In this document: positions 1 to 7,836 of the stretch, in pieces
Layout: the number at the start of each line of letters is the position of its first letter
Numbering within the stretch: position 1 is the first letter of the stretch
Assembly: GCF_009755605.1 (NCBI RefSeq)
Contig: NZ_WPNZ01000001.1
Coordinates: 310,001-374,000, forward strand
Source of the DNA: Streptomyces typhae
Lineage (GTDB): Bacteria; Actinomycetota; Actinomycetes; Streptomycetales; Streptomycetaceae
Length of the DNA: 64,000 nucleotides
Reading direction: 5' to 3'
Notes under the pieces: model-generated
Told to the model about the DNA's origin: nothing
What the model saw: the letters and a program-made list of their open reading frames with translations, nothing else
Databases searched by the model: none
Position numbers and translations under genes: made by a program

Positions 1-164
1 CGGAGCCGGTGGGCGAGGGAGCCGAGCCTGCCGAGTTCGTCGTCGTGGACCACGAGGTCCGCCGCGGCCACGGGCCCGGCACCCGCTCCGCCGCCCGGCC
101 GGGCGGGGTCGGAGCGCCGTCGCGCGGCGTCCGCCTTCAACCGCTCCCACTCGTCCCACGACAT
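1..164 (-). CDS. Hypothetical protein, N-terminal part (runs off the window)
   Basis: Only the first 54 codons are inside the window, on the minus strand. The protein begins MSWDEWERLKADAARR, and about 25 residues later continues DLVVHDDELGRLGSLAHRL. This opening resembles conserved streptomycete hypothetical proteins of unknown function, which I recall only as a pattern. The ATG at 162-164 has a GGGGGA purine run a few bases upstream, which supports the start. Nothing more can be said about function. The window edge truncates the gene; there is no sign that it is broken. Confidence 0.6.
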   Translation of the reverse strand, partial: MSWDEWERLKADAARRRSDPARPGGGAGAGPVAAADLVVHDDELGRLGSLAHRL

Positions 165-272
165 CGCCAACTCCCCCTGGAGCGAGTCCCTTTGAGCGCT
201 CCCCTGGACGGCACGCCTGCCGGGCCACTATAGCCACGCGCGTGACAGCTGGTGGCCACATGATCACGCCAA

Positions 273-319
273 GTACGGCGAGGGGCACCCGGCTGGTCGC
301 CGGGTGCCCCTCGCCGTAC
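273..319 (-). terminator. Perfect 21-bp-stem terminator after the GntP permease gene
   Basis: The arms 273-293 and 299-319 are perfectly complementary over 21 bp around a 5-base loop (TGGTC). The hairpin starts 8 bases after the stop codon of the leftward permease gene at 327. No long T-run follows, which is usual for streptomycete terminators. Confidence 0.8.
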
Positions 320-326
320 GGGACCG

Positions 327-1820
327 CTACACGAACAGGCTCACCACCGCCGCCACCGCGAACCCGGCCACCGAGAGCACCGTCTCCAGGACCGTCCAGG
401 TCTTGAGGGTGTCGCGCTCGGAGATGCCGAAGTACTTGGCGACCATCCAGAAGCCGCCGTCGTTGACGTGCGAGGCGAAGATGGAGCCCGCGGAGATGGC
501 CATGATGACCAGGGCCGTGAAGGCGTTGGAGTAGTCGCCCTCGGCGAGGAGGGGGGCCACGATGCCCGCCGTCGTGACGATGGCGACCGTCGCCGAGCCC
601 TGGGCCACGCGCAGGACCACGGAGATCAGATAGGCCAGGACGATCACGGGCAGGCCGACGTCGTGGAAGGTGTCGGAGAGGGCCTGGGCGACACCGCTGC
701 CCTTGAGGACGGCGCCGAAGATGCCGCCCGCGCCGACCACCAGGAGGATGTTGCCGACCGGCTTCAGGGACGCGGTCGACACCGTCTCCAGGGACTTGCG
801 GGACCAGCCGCGGCGGATGCCGAGCAGGTAGTACGCCATCAGCAGGGCGATCGTCAGGGCGACGAAGGGGTTGCCGAAGAACTCGATGACGCTGCGGCCC
901 GTGGAGGGGTCGAAGGCGATGGAGGAGAACGTCGCAAGCAGGATGAGGACCAGCGGGGTGCCGATGATCAGGAAGACGGTGGCGAGCGCGACCGGCTTCT
1001 CCTGCGGCTCGCGGCCCGCGGCCCGCTGTTCGGCGACGACCGCCGCCCTGGCCTCCTCCGAGGCCTCCAGCATGTCCTGCGGTACGGGGACGAAGATGCG
1101 CTTGCCGATCCAGGCGGAGAACACCCAGGCCGCGAGGACGGCGGGGATGCCGCAGACGACGCCCATGAGGATGACCCAGCCGAGGTCGACCTTCAGCAGG
1201 CCCGCCGCGGCCACCGGGCCGGGGTGCGGGGGCAGGAACGCGTGGGTCATCGACAGGCCGGCGAGCAGCGGCAGGCAGTAGAGCAGGATCGACTTGCCGC
1301 TGCGCTTGGCGGCGGCGTACACGATGGGCGCGAGGACGAAGATGCCCACGTCGAAGAAGACCGGGATACCGAAGATCAGGCCGGTCAGGCCCATGGCCAG
1401 CGGGGCGCGCTTCTCGCCGAAGAGGCCGAGGAGCCGGGAGGCGAGGACCTCGGCGCCGCCGGAGACCTCCAGGATCGCGCCGAGCATGGTGCCGAGGCCG
1501 ATGATGATCGCGACATGGCCGAGGATGCCGCCCATGCCGGATTCGATGAGCGAGACGGCGTCCGACTTCTGGACGGTGCCGAAGAGTTCGGTGACCGAGA
1601 GCCCGGCGGCGAGGCCGACGGCTATGGAGACCGCGAGGAGCGCGACGAACGGCTGCAGCCGCACTTTGATGATCAGGAAGAGCAGCAGCAGGATGCCGAG
1701 GGCGGCGACGGTCAGCAGACCTGCCGTGCCGTCGATGAGGGCCATCAGGCCACCGGTGTGCGGTGGTGCTTCTGCTGGGGCGGTGGCCGCGAGCGTCGCG
1801 GAGTGGGTGGACGGGGACAT
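327..1820 (-). CDS. GntP/DsdX-family permease (gluconate or D-serine type)
   Basis: This 497-residue membrane protein is mostly hydrophobic segments and fits the GntP family of H+ symporters, whose members carry gluconate, related hexonates or D-serine (DsdX). The conserved GntP stretch LPPHPGPVAAAGLL is present, along with many helices and a polar central loop rich in Glu/Ala. I chose ATG at 1818-1820 (MSPSTHSATLA) because GAGGTC precedes it; the frame stays open further upstream but that translation is Pro/Arg/His-rich and not protein-like. It is the last gene of the leftward kinase-iclR-ridA-permease group. Because D-amino-acid enzymes lie on the other arm, a D-serine-like substrate is plausible, but the KdgK-like kinase equally suggests a sugar acid. 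Substrate is therefore uncertain. Confidence 0.85.
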   Translation of the reverse strand: MSPSTHSATLAATAPAEAPPHTGGLMALIDGTAGLLTVAALGILLLLFLIIKVRLQPFVALLAVSIAVGLAAGLSVTELFGTVQKSDAVSLIESGMGGILGHVAIIIGLGTMLGAILEVSGGAEVLASRLLGLFGEKRAPLAMGLTGLIFGIPVFFDVGIFVLAPIVYAAAKRSGKSILLYCLPLLAGLSMTHAFLPPHPGPVAAAGLLKVDLGWVILMGVVCGIPAVLAAWVFSAWIGKRIFVPVPQDMLEASEEARAAVVAEQRAAGREPQEKPVALATVFLIIGTPLVLILLATFSSIAFDPSTGRSVIEFFGNPFVALTIALLMAYYLLGIRRGWSRKSLETVSTASLKPVGNILLVVGAGGIFGAVLKGSGVAQALSDTFHDVGLPVIVLAYLISVVLRVAQGSATVAIVTTAGIVAPLLAEGDYSNAFTALVIMAISAGSIFASHVNDGGFWMVAKYFGISERDTLKTWTVLETVLSVAGFAVAAVVSLFV

Positions 1821-1984
1821 CGTTGACCTCGTAAGTGCATGGAGCTTTCTGGGGCAGGGGGGATCGCGGCACGGCGTCCCTGGGGGTGTCGGGGCGGCGC
1901 ACCGTGATGACGTACGGCTTGCGTGGGGTGTGTGCGGGGGGAGGTGGGGAGGGTGGGGGTGAGTGGTGCGGCGGCGGGCGGGGC

Positions 1985-2050
1985 GGGGAGGCCGGATGGC
2001 GGCCTCCCCGTGCGCGACCGCCGCGGTCACGCGGCCGGGCCGCGGCGGTC
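1985..2050 (-). terminator. Two tandem hairpins downstream of ridA
   Basis: The first hairpin has perfect 9-bp arms at 1985-1993 and 2001-2009. The second has perfect 11-bp arms at 2016-2026 and 2040-2050, and its right arm reaches into the ridA stop codon at 2049-2051. They may terminate or attenuate transcription between ridA and the permease. The rest of 1821-1984 holds no gene I can support; it could contain a separate permease promoter. Confidence 0.55.
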
Positions 2051-2459
2051 AGCCGAGTACGGCCAGCGCGTCGATCTCGATGAGCAGGCCCTTGGGCAGG
2101 CCGACGTACACCGTGGTGCGGGCGGACGCGGGGGCCTCGAGGCCCTGCTCCTCGAAGTACTGGTTGTAGATCTCGTTCATCTCCGCGAAGTGGTCCACGT
2201 CCGTGAGGTAGACGCGCATCATCATCACGTCGTCCCAGGAGGCGCCGCCCTCTTCGAGGATCGCCTTGACGTTGGCGAACGTCTGGAGGGTCTGCTCGCG
2301 CAGGGTGGGACCGGCGGGGGTGGGGGCCTTGCCCTCCTCGGCGGGCAGGAAGCCGACCTGGCCCGCGACCTGGAGGATGTTGCCCTTCCTGACGCCGTGG
2401 GAGAACTTGGCGGGCGGGGCGGTGTGGGTGGCCGGGGTGATCGCGGTCTTCTCGCTCAT
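2049..2459 (-). CDS. RidA family enamine/imine deaminase
   Basis: 136 residues, the usual RidA (YjgF/YER057c/UK114) length. The C-terminal ASARTTVYVGLP contains the family arginine (R114) that binds the substrate carboxylate. RidA proteins hydrolyse reactive 2-aminoacrylate and other enamines released by PLP-dependent dehydratases. That fits the PLP enzyme encoded about 2 kb away at 4497. The ATG at 2457-2459 (MSEKTAITPA) has AGAAGG upstream. It sits 49 bp after the iclR gene in the same direction, so cotranscription is likely. The N-terminal 15 residues are slightly longer than in short RidA proteins. Confidence 0.88.
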   Translation of the reverse strand: MSEKTAITPATHTAPPAKFSHGVRKGNILQVAGQVGFLPAEEGKAPTPAGPTLREQTLQTFANVKAILEEGGASWDDVMMMRVYLTDVDHFAEMNEIYNQYFEEQGLEAPASARTTVYVGLPKGLLIEIDALAVLG

Positions 2460-2508
2460 GATCTTGCCTTCTTCGTAGGGACTTCTTCGTGGGGATGCGC
2501 GGGGGTGT

Positions 2509-3273
2509 TCACAGGGCGTTCCTGGCGTCCGGTACGGCGCCGGAGTACTCCCTGCTGATGGCCTCCGCCGTACGCCGCACCAGCGGAAGGAGCTTGAGGA
2601 GTTCCTCGGCCGTGACGACGACGTTCGGCGCCGACATCGACATGGCGGCGACGACCCGGCCGTCCGCGCCGCGGATGGGGGCGCCGACGCAGTTGATGGA
2701 CTCCTCGTGGCCACCGAGATCGGTGGCCCAGCCCTGCTCGCGCACCTGCGCCAGTTCCCTGAGGAACGCGGCGGCGTTGGGCGTCGAACGGGACGTGTAC
2801 GCGGGATAGTCGAGCTTCTCCGCGAAGGCGCGGCGCTCGGCTTCGGGGAAGTCGGAGAGCAGCAGCTTGGCGACGGCGGCGACGGTGATGGCGACCGGCT
2901 TGCCGATGCGCGAGTACATGCGGACCGGGTAGCGGCTCTCCACCTTGTCGATGTAGAGCACCTCCTGCTCCTCGTACACGGCGAGGTGGACCGTGTGTCC
3001 GCACTTCTCGTTGAGGGCGAGCAGGTGCGGGTGCGCGATCTCGCGCACGTCGAGGTTCTCCACGGCCTCCTGGGCGAGCGCGAAGAGGCGGGCGCCCAGG
3101 CGGTAGCGCTGGTCGGACTGGCGGAAGACCAGGCCGTGTTCGTGCAGGGTGCGAAGGAGGCGCAGGGCGGTGGACTTGTGCACGCCGAGACGCTCGGCGA
3201 CCTGGCCGAGGTCGGCGGGGCCCTCGGCGAGCAGGGGCAGGATCGACAGGGCACGGTCGACGGTCTGGCTCAT
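2509..3273 (-). CDS. IclR-family transcriptional regulator
   Basis: 254 residues. An N-terminal winged helix-turn-helix spans about residues 1-60 (VDRALSILPLLAEG, then LGQVAERLGVHKSTALRLLRTL), followed by the IclR effector domain with GHTVHLAVYEEQEVLYIDKVES and a SINCVGAPIRGADG motif. IclR proteins usually repress or activate adjacent catabolic genes by binding short palindromes. Its ATG overlaps the TGA of the upstream kinase gene by four bases (ATGA), indicating translational coupling. The palindromes at 4440-4475 in the divergent promoter are the obvious candidate target. The effector is unknown; a keto-acid from sugar-acid or D-amino-acid breakdown would fit. Confidence 0.9.
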   Translation of the reverse strand: MSQTVDRALSILPLLAEGPADLGQVAERLGVHKSTALRLLRTLHEHGLVFRQSDQRYRLGARLFALAQEAVENLDVREIAHPHLLALNEKCGHTVHLAVYEEQEVLYIDKVESRYPVRMYSRIGKPVAITVAAVAKLLLSDFPEAERRAFAEKLDYPAYTSRSTPNAAAFLRELAQVREQGWATDLGGHEESINCVGAPIRGADGRVVAAMSMSAPNVVVTAEELLKLLPLVRRTAEAISREYSGAVPDARNAL

Positions 3274-4358
3274 GACGTTCTTACCTCCTCGTCGGCCACT
3301 GTGGTGGTGGCCCGGGTGGGATCCGCTGCCGTCCAGCCGGGCCCGAGACGCAGAGTCTCCCAGGCGGCGGGGTCCAGGGCGGCGAGCGCGTCGGCGTGGC
3401 CGCGGGACGCGGGCGTGGCGACGTCGCCGGGCACCGTGAGGGCGGCGGCGGCCATCAGATGGCCGTGCCGCAGGCGGTGTTCGGCGGACAGGCCGCGCAG
3501 GGTCGCGGAGAGGAACCCGGCGGCGAAGGCGTCACCGGCTCCGACGGGTGCGACGACGTCTACGTGCAGGGCCGGGACGAAGGTGACGGTGTCCTGGCCG
3601 GTGGCGGGGTCGGTGGCGAGGGCCGTGGCGCCGTGCGCGCCCTGCTTGACGACGAGCACGGCGGGTCCTGGCAGCGCCTCGCGGATCGCGGCGGGCCCGC
3701 CGGTGACGTCCCAGGCGGCCGCGGCCTCGTCCTCGCCGACGAACACGATGTCGGCGCCCCGGGCGAGGTCGAGCAGCACGTCGGCGCCGCCCGGCTCCCG
3801 CCACAGGCCGGGCCGGTGGTTGACGTCGAAGGAGACGAGGGAGCGGCGTCCGTCCCGCCGGGCGCACAGAACGCGCACGAGGGCGAGGCAATCGGCGGAG
3901 AGCGCGGGCGTGATGCCGGAGAGATGGAGCACTCGTCCGGACCACAGGGCTTCGGGGTCCACGGTGTCCGGGGACATCGCGGAGGCGGCGGAGCCCGCGC
4001 GGTAGTAGACGACCTCGTGGGCGTCGGTGCCGCGGTCGTCGGCGGTGCGGAAGTAGATGCCGGTGGGGCGGTGCGGGTCGCGGCCGACGGCGGAGGTGTC
4101 CACGCCGTAGCCGCCGATCGTCTCCACCAGGTGGTCGCCGAAGCCGTCGGCGCCGACCCGGCTGACCCAGCGGGCCCGGTGGCCCGCCGCGGCGAGGGCG
4201 CACACGACGTTGGACTCGGCCCCGCCGATGCCGCGCCCGAAGGACGGCACGTCGGCGATCCGGCCCGGTCGCGACGGCAGGAAGGTCACCATCGACTCGC
4301 CCAGGGCCACCACGTCGGTGTCCAGGGAGTTCGTGTCTCCGCCGCCTGCTCCGGTCAC
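3270..4358 (-). CDS. PfkB-family sugar kinase (2-keto-3-deoxygluconate kinase-like)
   Basis: 362 residues with ribokinase-fold signatures: GGAESNVVCALAAAG near residues 46-60 for sugar binding, SFDVNHRPGLW near 176-186, and PVGAGDAFAAGF with the catalytic aspartate at D276. DVNHRPGLW and the overall order resemble KdgK, which phosphorylates 2-keto-3-deoxygluconate on the Entner-Doudoroff side branch, but the substrate cannot be read from sequence. The start is GTG at 4356-4358 (MTGAGGGDTN), with GAGGGG about 11 bases upstream. It is first in the leftward group and overlaps iclR by four bases. Its presence beside D-amino-acid enzymes is odd. Confidence 0.85.
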   Translation of the reverse strand: MTGAGGGDTNSLDTDVVALGESMVTFLPSRPGRIADVPSFGRGIGGAESNVVCALAAAGHRARWVSRVGADGFGDHLVETIGGYGVDTSAVGRDPHRPTGIYFRTADDRGTDAHEVVYYRAGSAASAMSPDTVDPEALWSGRVLHLSGITPALSADCLALVRVLCARRDGRRSLVSFDVNHRPGLWREPGGADVLLDLARGADIVFVGEDEAAAAWDVTGGPAAIREALPGPAVLVVKQGAHGATALATDPATGQDTVTFVPALHVDVVAPVGAGDAFAAGFLSATLRGLSAEHRLRHGHLMAAAALTVPGDVATPASRGHADALAALDPAAWETLRLGPGWTAADPTRATTTVADEEVRTS

Positions 4359-4413
4359 GTCGGTGTCAGCCCCTCACTCGCTTCCCGGATCCGTTGACCC
4401 GGCGTTGGCTCGG

Positions 4414-4443
4414 ATGTTAGACAGCAGTAAGCGACATACGCAA
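4414..4443 (-). promoter_or_regulatory. Candidate promoter of the leftward kinase-iclR-ridA-permease group
   Basis: On the minus strand TTGCGT (plus 4438-4443) and TAACAT (plus 4414-4419) are separated by 18 bp and resemble -35 and -10 elements of a housekeeping promoter. The -35 hexamer lies inside the adjacent palindrome cluster, so a bound regulator would block it. Confidence 0.4.
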
Positions 4444-4475
4444 TGAACGTTGCATATCTTGCAACGCATGCGTTG
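4440..4475. promoter_or_regulatory. Overlapping palindromes, candidate IclR operator in the divergent promoter
   Basis: Three overlapping inverted repeats share GCAA/TTGC half-sites: GCAA-N6-TTGC (4440-4453), GTTGCA-N5-TGCAAC (4449-4465) and the perfect 14-bp palindrome CAACGCATGCGTTG (4462-4475). They lie 22 bases before the rightward start codon and overlap the leftward -35. The adjacent IclR-family gene is the natural candidate binder; that link is inferred. Confidence 0.55.
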
Positions 4476-4496
4476 AAGAGGCACGAGGAGACGTCC

Positions 4497-5936
4497 ATGG
4501 CCGCCGAAAAGTCCCCCGAGCAGACCGTCGAGCAGCCGGCCGGGCAGCCGACCGCGCAGGTGGGCGGCCGACCGTCGACCGCGCAGGAGGCCGCGCAGGA
4601 GACCGGGCAGGAGGCCGCGCAGGAGGCCGGGAAGCCCGCCCGGCCCGGCGCGCCGGAAGCCGTCGCGCGCCTCGCCGACGAGCGCGTCGGCCCCCACTTC
4701 AAGGCACTGCCGCCGGACACCGACGGCATGACGGTCGGCGCGCTGGCCGCCCAGCGCCGCAACCTCTTCACCGGCGGCTTCACCACCCCCGTCCTCGCCC
4801 TCTCGGCCGAGCGCCTTGAGCACAACCTCGCGCTCATGGAGCAGTACGCGACCCGGCACTCCCTCGCCTTCGCGCCGCACGGCAAGACCTCCATGGCACC
4901 GCAGCTGTTCTGGCGTCAGATCGAGCACGGCGCCTGGGGCGTCACCCTCGCGGTCCCCCACCAGGTGCGGGTGGCCCGCGCGTTCGGCGTCTCGCGGATC
5001 TTCCTCGCCAACGAGCTGGTCGACGCGGCGGCCCTGCGCTGGCTCGCCGCCGAGCTCGACGCGGACGCCGGCTTCCGCTTCCTGTGCTACGTCGACTCCG
5101 TACGGGGCGTGCAGCTGATGGACGCCGCCCTGCGCGCCGCGGGCGCGCGCCGCCGCGTGGACGTCGTCGTGGAACTGGCCGCGGGCGAGGGCGCGCGCAC
5201 CGGCGCCCGCACCGAGGCCGACTGCGCCGCCGTCGCCGACGCGGTCGCCGCGACGGGCACGCTGCGGCTCGTGGGCGTCGCCGGGTACGAGGGCGAGGTG
5301 CCGGACCCCTCCCCCGAGCGGGTGCGCGCCTGGCTGCGGCGGCTCGTCGCGCTGACCGCGGACTTCGACGCCGCGGGCCGCTTCGCGGCGGACGCCGGTG
5401 CCCCGCTCGCCGACATCGTGATCAGCGCGGGCGGCTCCGCCTGGTTCGACGCCGTCGCCGACGTCTTCGCCGAGGTCCCCGAGCTGTCCCTGCCGGTCCT
5501 GAAGCTCCTGCGCTCCGGCGCGTACGTCTCCCACGACGACGGCCACTACCGTCACCTCACGCCCTTCAACCGCGTCCCCGACGAGGGCGCCCTTCAGCCC
5601 GCCTTCCGACTGTGGGCCCAGGTCGTGTCCCGGCCCTCGGCCGAGCAGGCCTTCATCAACGCGGGCAAGCGGGACGCCGCGTACGACCTCGATCTGCCCG
5701 AGGTGCAGGTGGTCCGGCGGGCCGACGGGACGGAGCTCTCCGGCGCCGGGGTCACGCTGCACGCGCTCTCCGACCAGCACGGGTGGCTGCGGACCGACCC
5801 CGGGGTCGACCTCCGGGTCGGGGACTGGGTGGGGCTCGGGCTCTCGCACCCCTGCACGTCCTTCGACAAGTGGCAGCTGATCCCCCTCGTCGGGGCGGAC
5901 GGAACGGTCACGGACTACGTCCGCACGTACTTCTGA
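4497..5936 (+). CDS. PLP-dependent D-amino acid deaminase / D-threonine aldolase-like enzyme
   Basis: 479 residues with an alanine-racemase-type N-terminal barrel and a DSD1/D-threonine-aldolase-type C-terminal domain. The PLP lysine is in APHGKTSMAP (K130). LSHPCTSFDKW near the C-terminus supplies the His-x-Cys pair (H451, C453) that binds the divalent metal in D-serine dehydratase and D-threonine aldolase. Expected reactions are deamination of D-serine/D-threonine to keto acid or aldol cleavage. ATG at 4497-4499 follows GAGGAG by 6 bases. Residues 8-50 form a Gln/Glu/Ala-rich imperfect repeat not expected in the family; a conventional sequence begins near residue 55. First gene of the rightward arm, followed by a D-aminoacylase gene. 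Confidence 0.82.
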   Translation: MAAEKSPEQTVEQPAGQPTAQVGGRPSTAQEAAQETGQEAAQEAGKPARPGAPEAVARLADERVGPHFKALPPDTDGMTVGALAAQRRNLFTGGFTTPVLALSAERLEHNLALMEQYATRHSLAFAPHGKTSMAPQLFWRQIEHGAWGVTLAVPHQVRVARAFGVSRIFLANELVDAAALRWLAAELDADAGFRFLCYVDSVRGVQLMDAALRAAGARRRVDVVVELAAGEGARTGARTEADCAAVADAVAATGTLRLVGVAGYEGEVPDPSPERVRAWLRRLVALTADFDAAGRFAADAGAPLADIVISAGGSAWFDAVADVFAEVPELSLPVLKLLRSGAYVSHDDGHYRHLTPFNRVPDEGALQPAFRLWAQVVSRPSAEQAFINAGKRDAAYDLDLPEVQVVRRADGTELSGAGVTLHALSDQHGWLRTDPGVDLRVGDWVGLGLSHPCTSFDKWQLIPLVGADGTVTDYVRTYF

Positions 5937-5962
5937 CCGCTGCGCGGGGCTCACTCCCCCAC

Positions 5963-6114
5963 CCCGCCCCTTCCCGAAACCATGGGGCTCCGCCCCCTGG
6001 ACCCCCGGTCCTCGATCGCCGGACGGGCTATGAATAGCCCGTCCGGCGATCGAGGACGAGGCCGCAGGCCGATACGGGGTCTGGGGGGGACCCCCAGTTT
6101 CGGGAAGGGGCGGG
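5963..6114. repeat. 152-bp palindromic intergenic repeat element
   Basis: The outer arms 5963-5980 and 6097-6114 are complementary over 18 bp. An inner perfect 24-bp stem (6008-6031 with 6034-6057, centre GA) contains the genome's dispersed core GCCGGACGGGCT. It sits in the 243-bp gap between the two rightward genes and encodes nothing. It could act as a terminator or attenuator, or be a non-autonomous mobile relic; related arms occur elsewhere in this window. Confidence 0.75.
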
Positions 6115-6179
6115 ACTGGGGCGCCCCGCGAGAGCACCCACCCGCACCCCGCCCCACCTCACCCCCAGAGAGGCACCCC

Positions 6180-7790
6180 ATGGACATGGTCATCCGCGGC
6201 GCCCGCGTCATCGACGGCACCGGCGCCCCCTCGTACAGAGCCGACGTCTCGGTGACGGACGGCCGAGTGGGCGAGATCCGCCGGGAGGGCGAGGGCCCCC
6301 GCCCCACGGGCACCCGCACGGTCGAGGCGGACGGCCTCGCCCTGGCCCCGGGCTTCATCGACATGCACGCCCACAGCGACCTGGCCCTGCTCCGCGACCC
6401 GGACCACAGCGCGAAGGCGGCCCAGGGCGTCACCCTGGAGGTCGTCGGCCAGGACGGCCTGTCGTACGCGCCGGTGGACGACGCCACCCTCGCCCAGGTC
6501 CGCCAGGCCATCACGGGCTGGAACGGCGACGGAAGCGACATCGACTTCGACTGGCGCACGGTCGGCGAGTACCTGGACCGCCTGGACCGGGCGCACGGCG
6601 GCCGGGGCATCGCGGTGAACGCGGCGTACCTGATCCCGCAGGGCACGGTCCGGATGTACGCGATGGGCTGGGAGGACCGCGAGGCCACCGCGGCCGAGCT
6701 GGAGCGGATGAAGGAGCTGGTCGCGCAGGGCATGCGGGAGGGCGCCGTCGGCATGTCGTCGGGCCTGACGTACACGCCGGGCATGTACGCGAAGGACGCC
6801 GAGCTGACCGAGCTGTGCCGCGTGGTGGCGGAGCACGGCGGCTACTACTGCCCGCACCACCGCAGTTACGGGGCGGGCGCCCTGGAGGCGTACGAGGAGA
6901 TGGTGGAGCTGACGCGCTCCGCGGACTGCCCGCTGCACCTGGCCCACGCCACCATGAACTTCGGTGTGAACAAGGGCAAGGCGCCGGGCCTCCTCGCGCT
7001 CCTGGACGACGCGCTGGCGGCCGGTGCCGACATCACCCTCGACACCTACCCGTACACGCCCGGCTGCACGACGCTCGTGGCGATGCTGCCGAGCTGGGCG
7101 AGCGAGGGCGGTCCGGACGCGATCCTCGCCCGGCTCCAGGACGACGGGACGGCGGCGAAGATCCGGCACCACATGGAGGTCGTGGGGGCGGACGGCTGCC
7201 ACGGCGTCCCGATCGAGTGGGACACCATCGAGATCTCCGGCGTCTCCGACCCGGGCCTCGCCTCCTGCGTGGGCAAGACGATCCAGCAGTCGGCGGACAT
7301 GCGCGGCGAGGAGCCCTGGGTGACGGCCCGGCGGCTGCTCATCGCCGACAAGCTCGGCTCGACGATCCTCCAGCACGTCGGGCACGAGGAGAACGTACGG
7401 GCGATCATGCGCCACCGCGTGCACACCGGCGGCAGCGACGGCATCCTCCAGGGCTTCAAGCCGCACCCGCGGGCGTACGGCACGTTCCCGCAGTACCTCG
7501 GCAAGTACGTACGGGAGCTCGGGGTGCTGTCCCTGGAGGAGTGCGTCGCGCACCTCACCTCGCGTCCCGCGGCCCGCCTGCGCCTGCCCGACCGGGGCCT
7601 CGTCCGCGAGGGCTACCGCGCAGACCTGGTCCTCTTCGACCCGGACACGGTCGCGGCCGGCTCGACCTTCGACGCGCCGCGCACGCTGCCCGTGGGCATC
7701 CCGCACGTCTTCATCGACGGCCGCCCGGTGATCGAGGACGGCCGGCGCACGGACGTCCTCGCGGGACGTTCCGTGCGCCGGACCGCTTAG
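6180..7790 (+). CDS. N-acyl-D-amino-acid deacylase (D-aminoacylase), amidohydrolase family
   Basis: 536 residues with an amidohydrolase-superfamily barrel: the metal pair HxH in FIDMHAHSDLALL (H63, H65), then GLTYTPGMYAKDAELTEL, HHRSYG, HLAHATMNFG, and the late DGILQGFKPHPRAYGTF typical of D-aminoacylases. It hydrolyses N-acyl-D-amino acids to the free D-amino acid and a carboxylate in the cytoplasm. The start ATG at 6180-6182 follows GAGAGG. It trails the PLP enzyme gene in the same direction, so it may feed D-amino acids to that enzyme. Exact acyl and side-chain preference cannot be read. Confidence 0.88.
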   Translation: MDMVIRGARVIDGTGAPSYRADVSVTDGRVGEIRREGEGPRPTGTRTVEADGLALAPGFIDMHAHSDLALLRDPDHSAKAAQGVTLEVVGQDGLSYAPVDDATLAQVRQAITGWNGDGSDIDFDWRTVGEYLDRLDRAHGGRGIAVNAAYLIPQGTVRMYAMGWEDREATAAELERMKELVAQGMREGAVGMSSGLTYTPGMYAKDAELTELCRVVAEHGGYYCPHHRSYGAGALEAYEEMVELTRSADCPLHLAHATMNFGVNKGKAPGLLALLDDALAAGADITLDTYPYTPGCTTLVAMLPSWASEGGPDAILARLQDDGTAAKIRHHMEVVGADGCHGVPIEWDTIEISGVSDPGLASCVGKTIQQSADMRGEEPWVTARRLLIADKLGSTILQHVGHEENVRAIMRHRVHTGGSDGILQGFKPHPRAYGTFPQYLGKYVRELGVLSLEECVAHLTSRPAARLRLPDRGLVREGYRADLVLFDPDTVAAGSTFDAPRTLPVGIPHVFIDGRPVIEDGRRTDVLAGRSVRRTA

Positions 7791-7836
7791 GCCACCGGCA
7801 GGGCGGCGGGGTCGGTCAGGGCTTCGGCCGGGCCGG

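Noticed and set aside
468..1826. Long plus-strand open frame opposite the GntP permease
   Set aside because: Translation is Gly/Asp/Arg/Gln-rich and lacks any motif; the minus-strand frame has a clear family signature and ribosome site.
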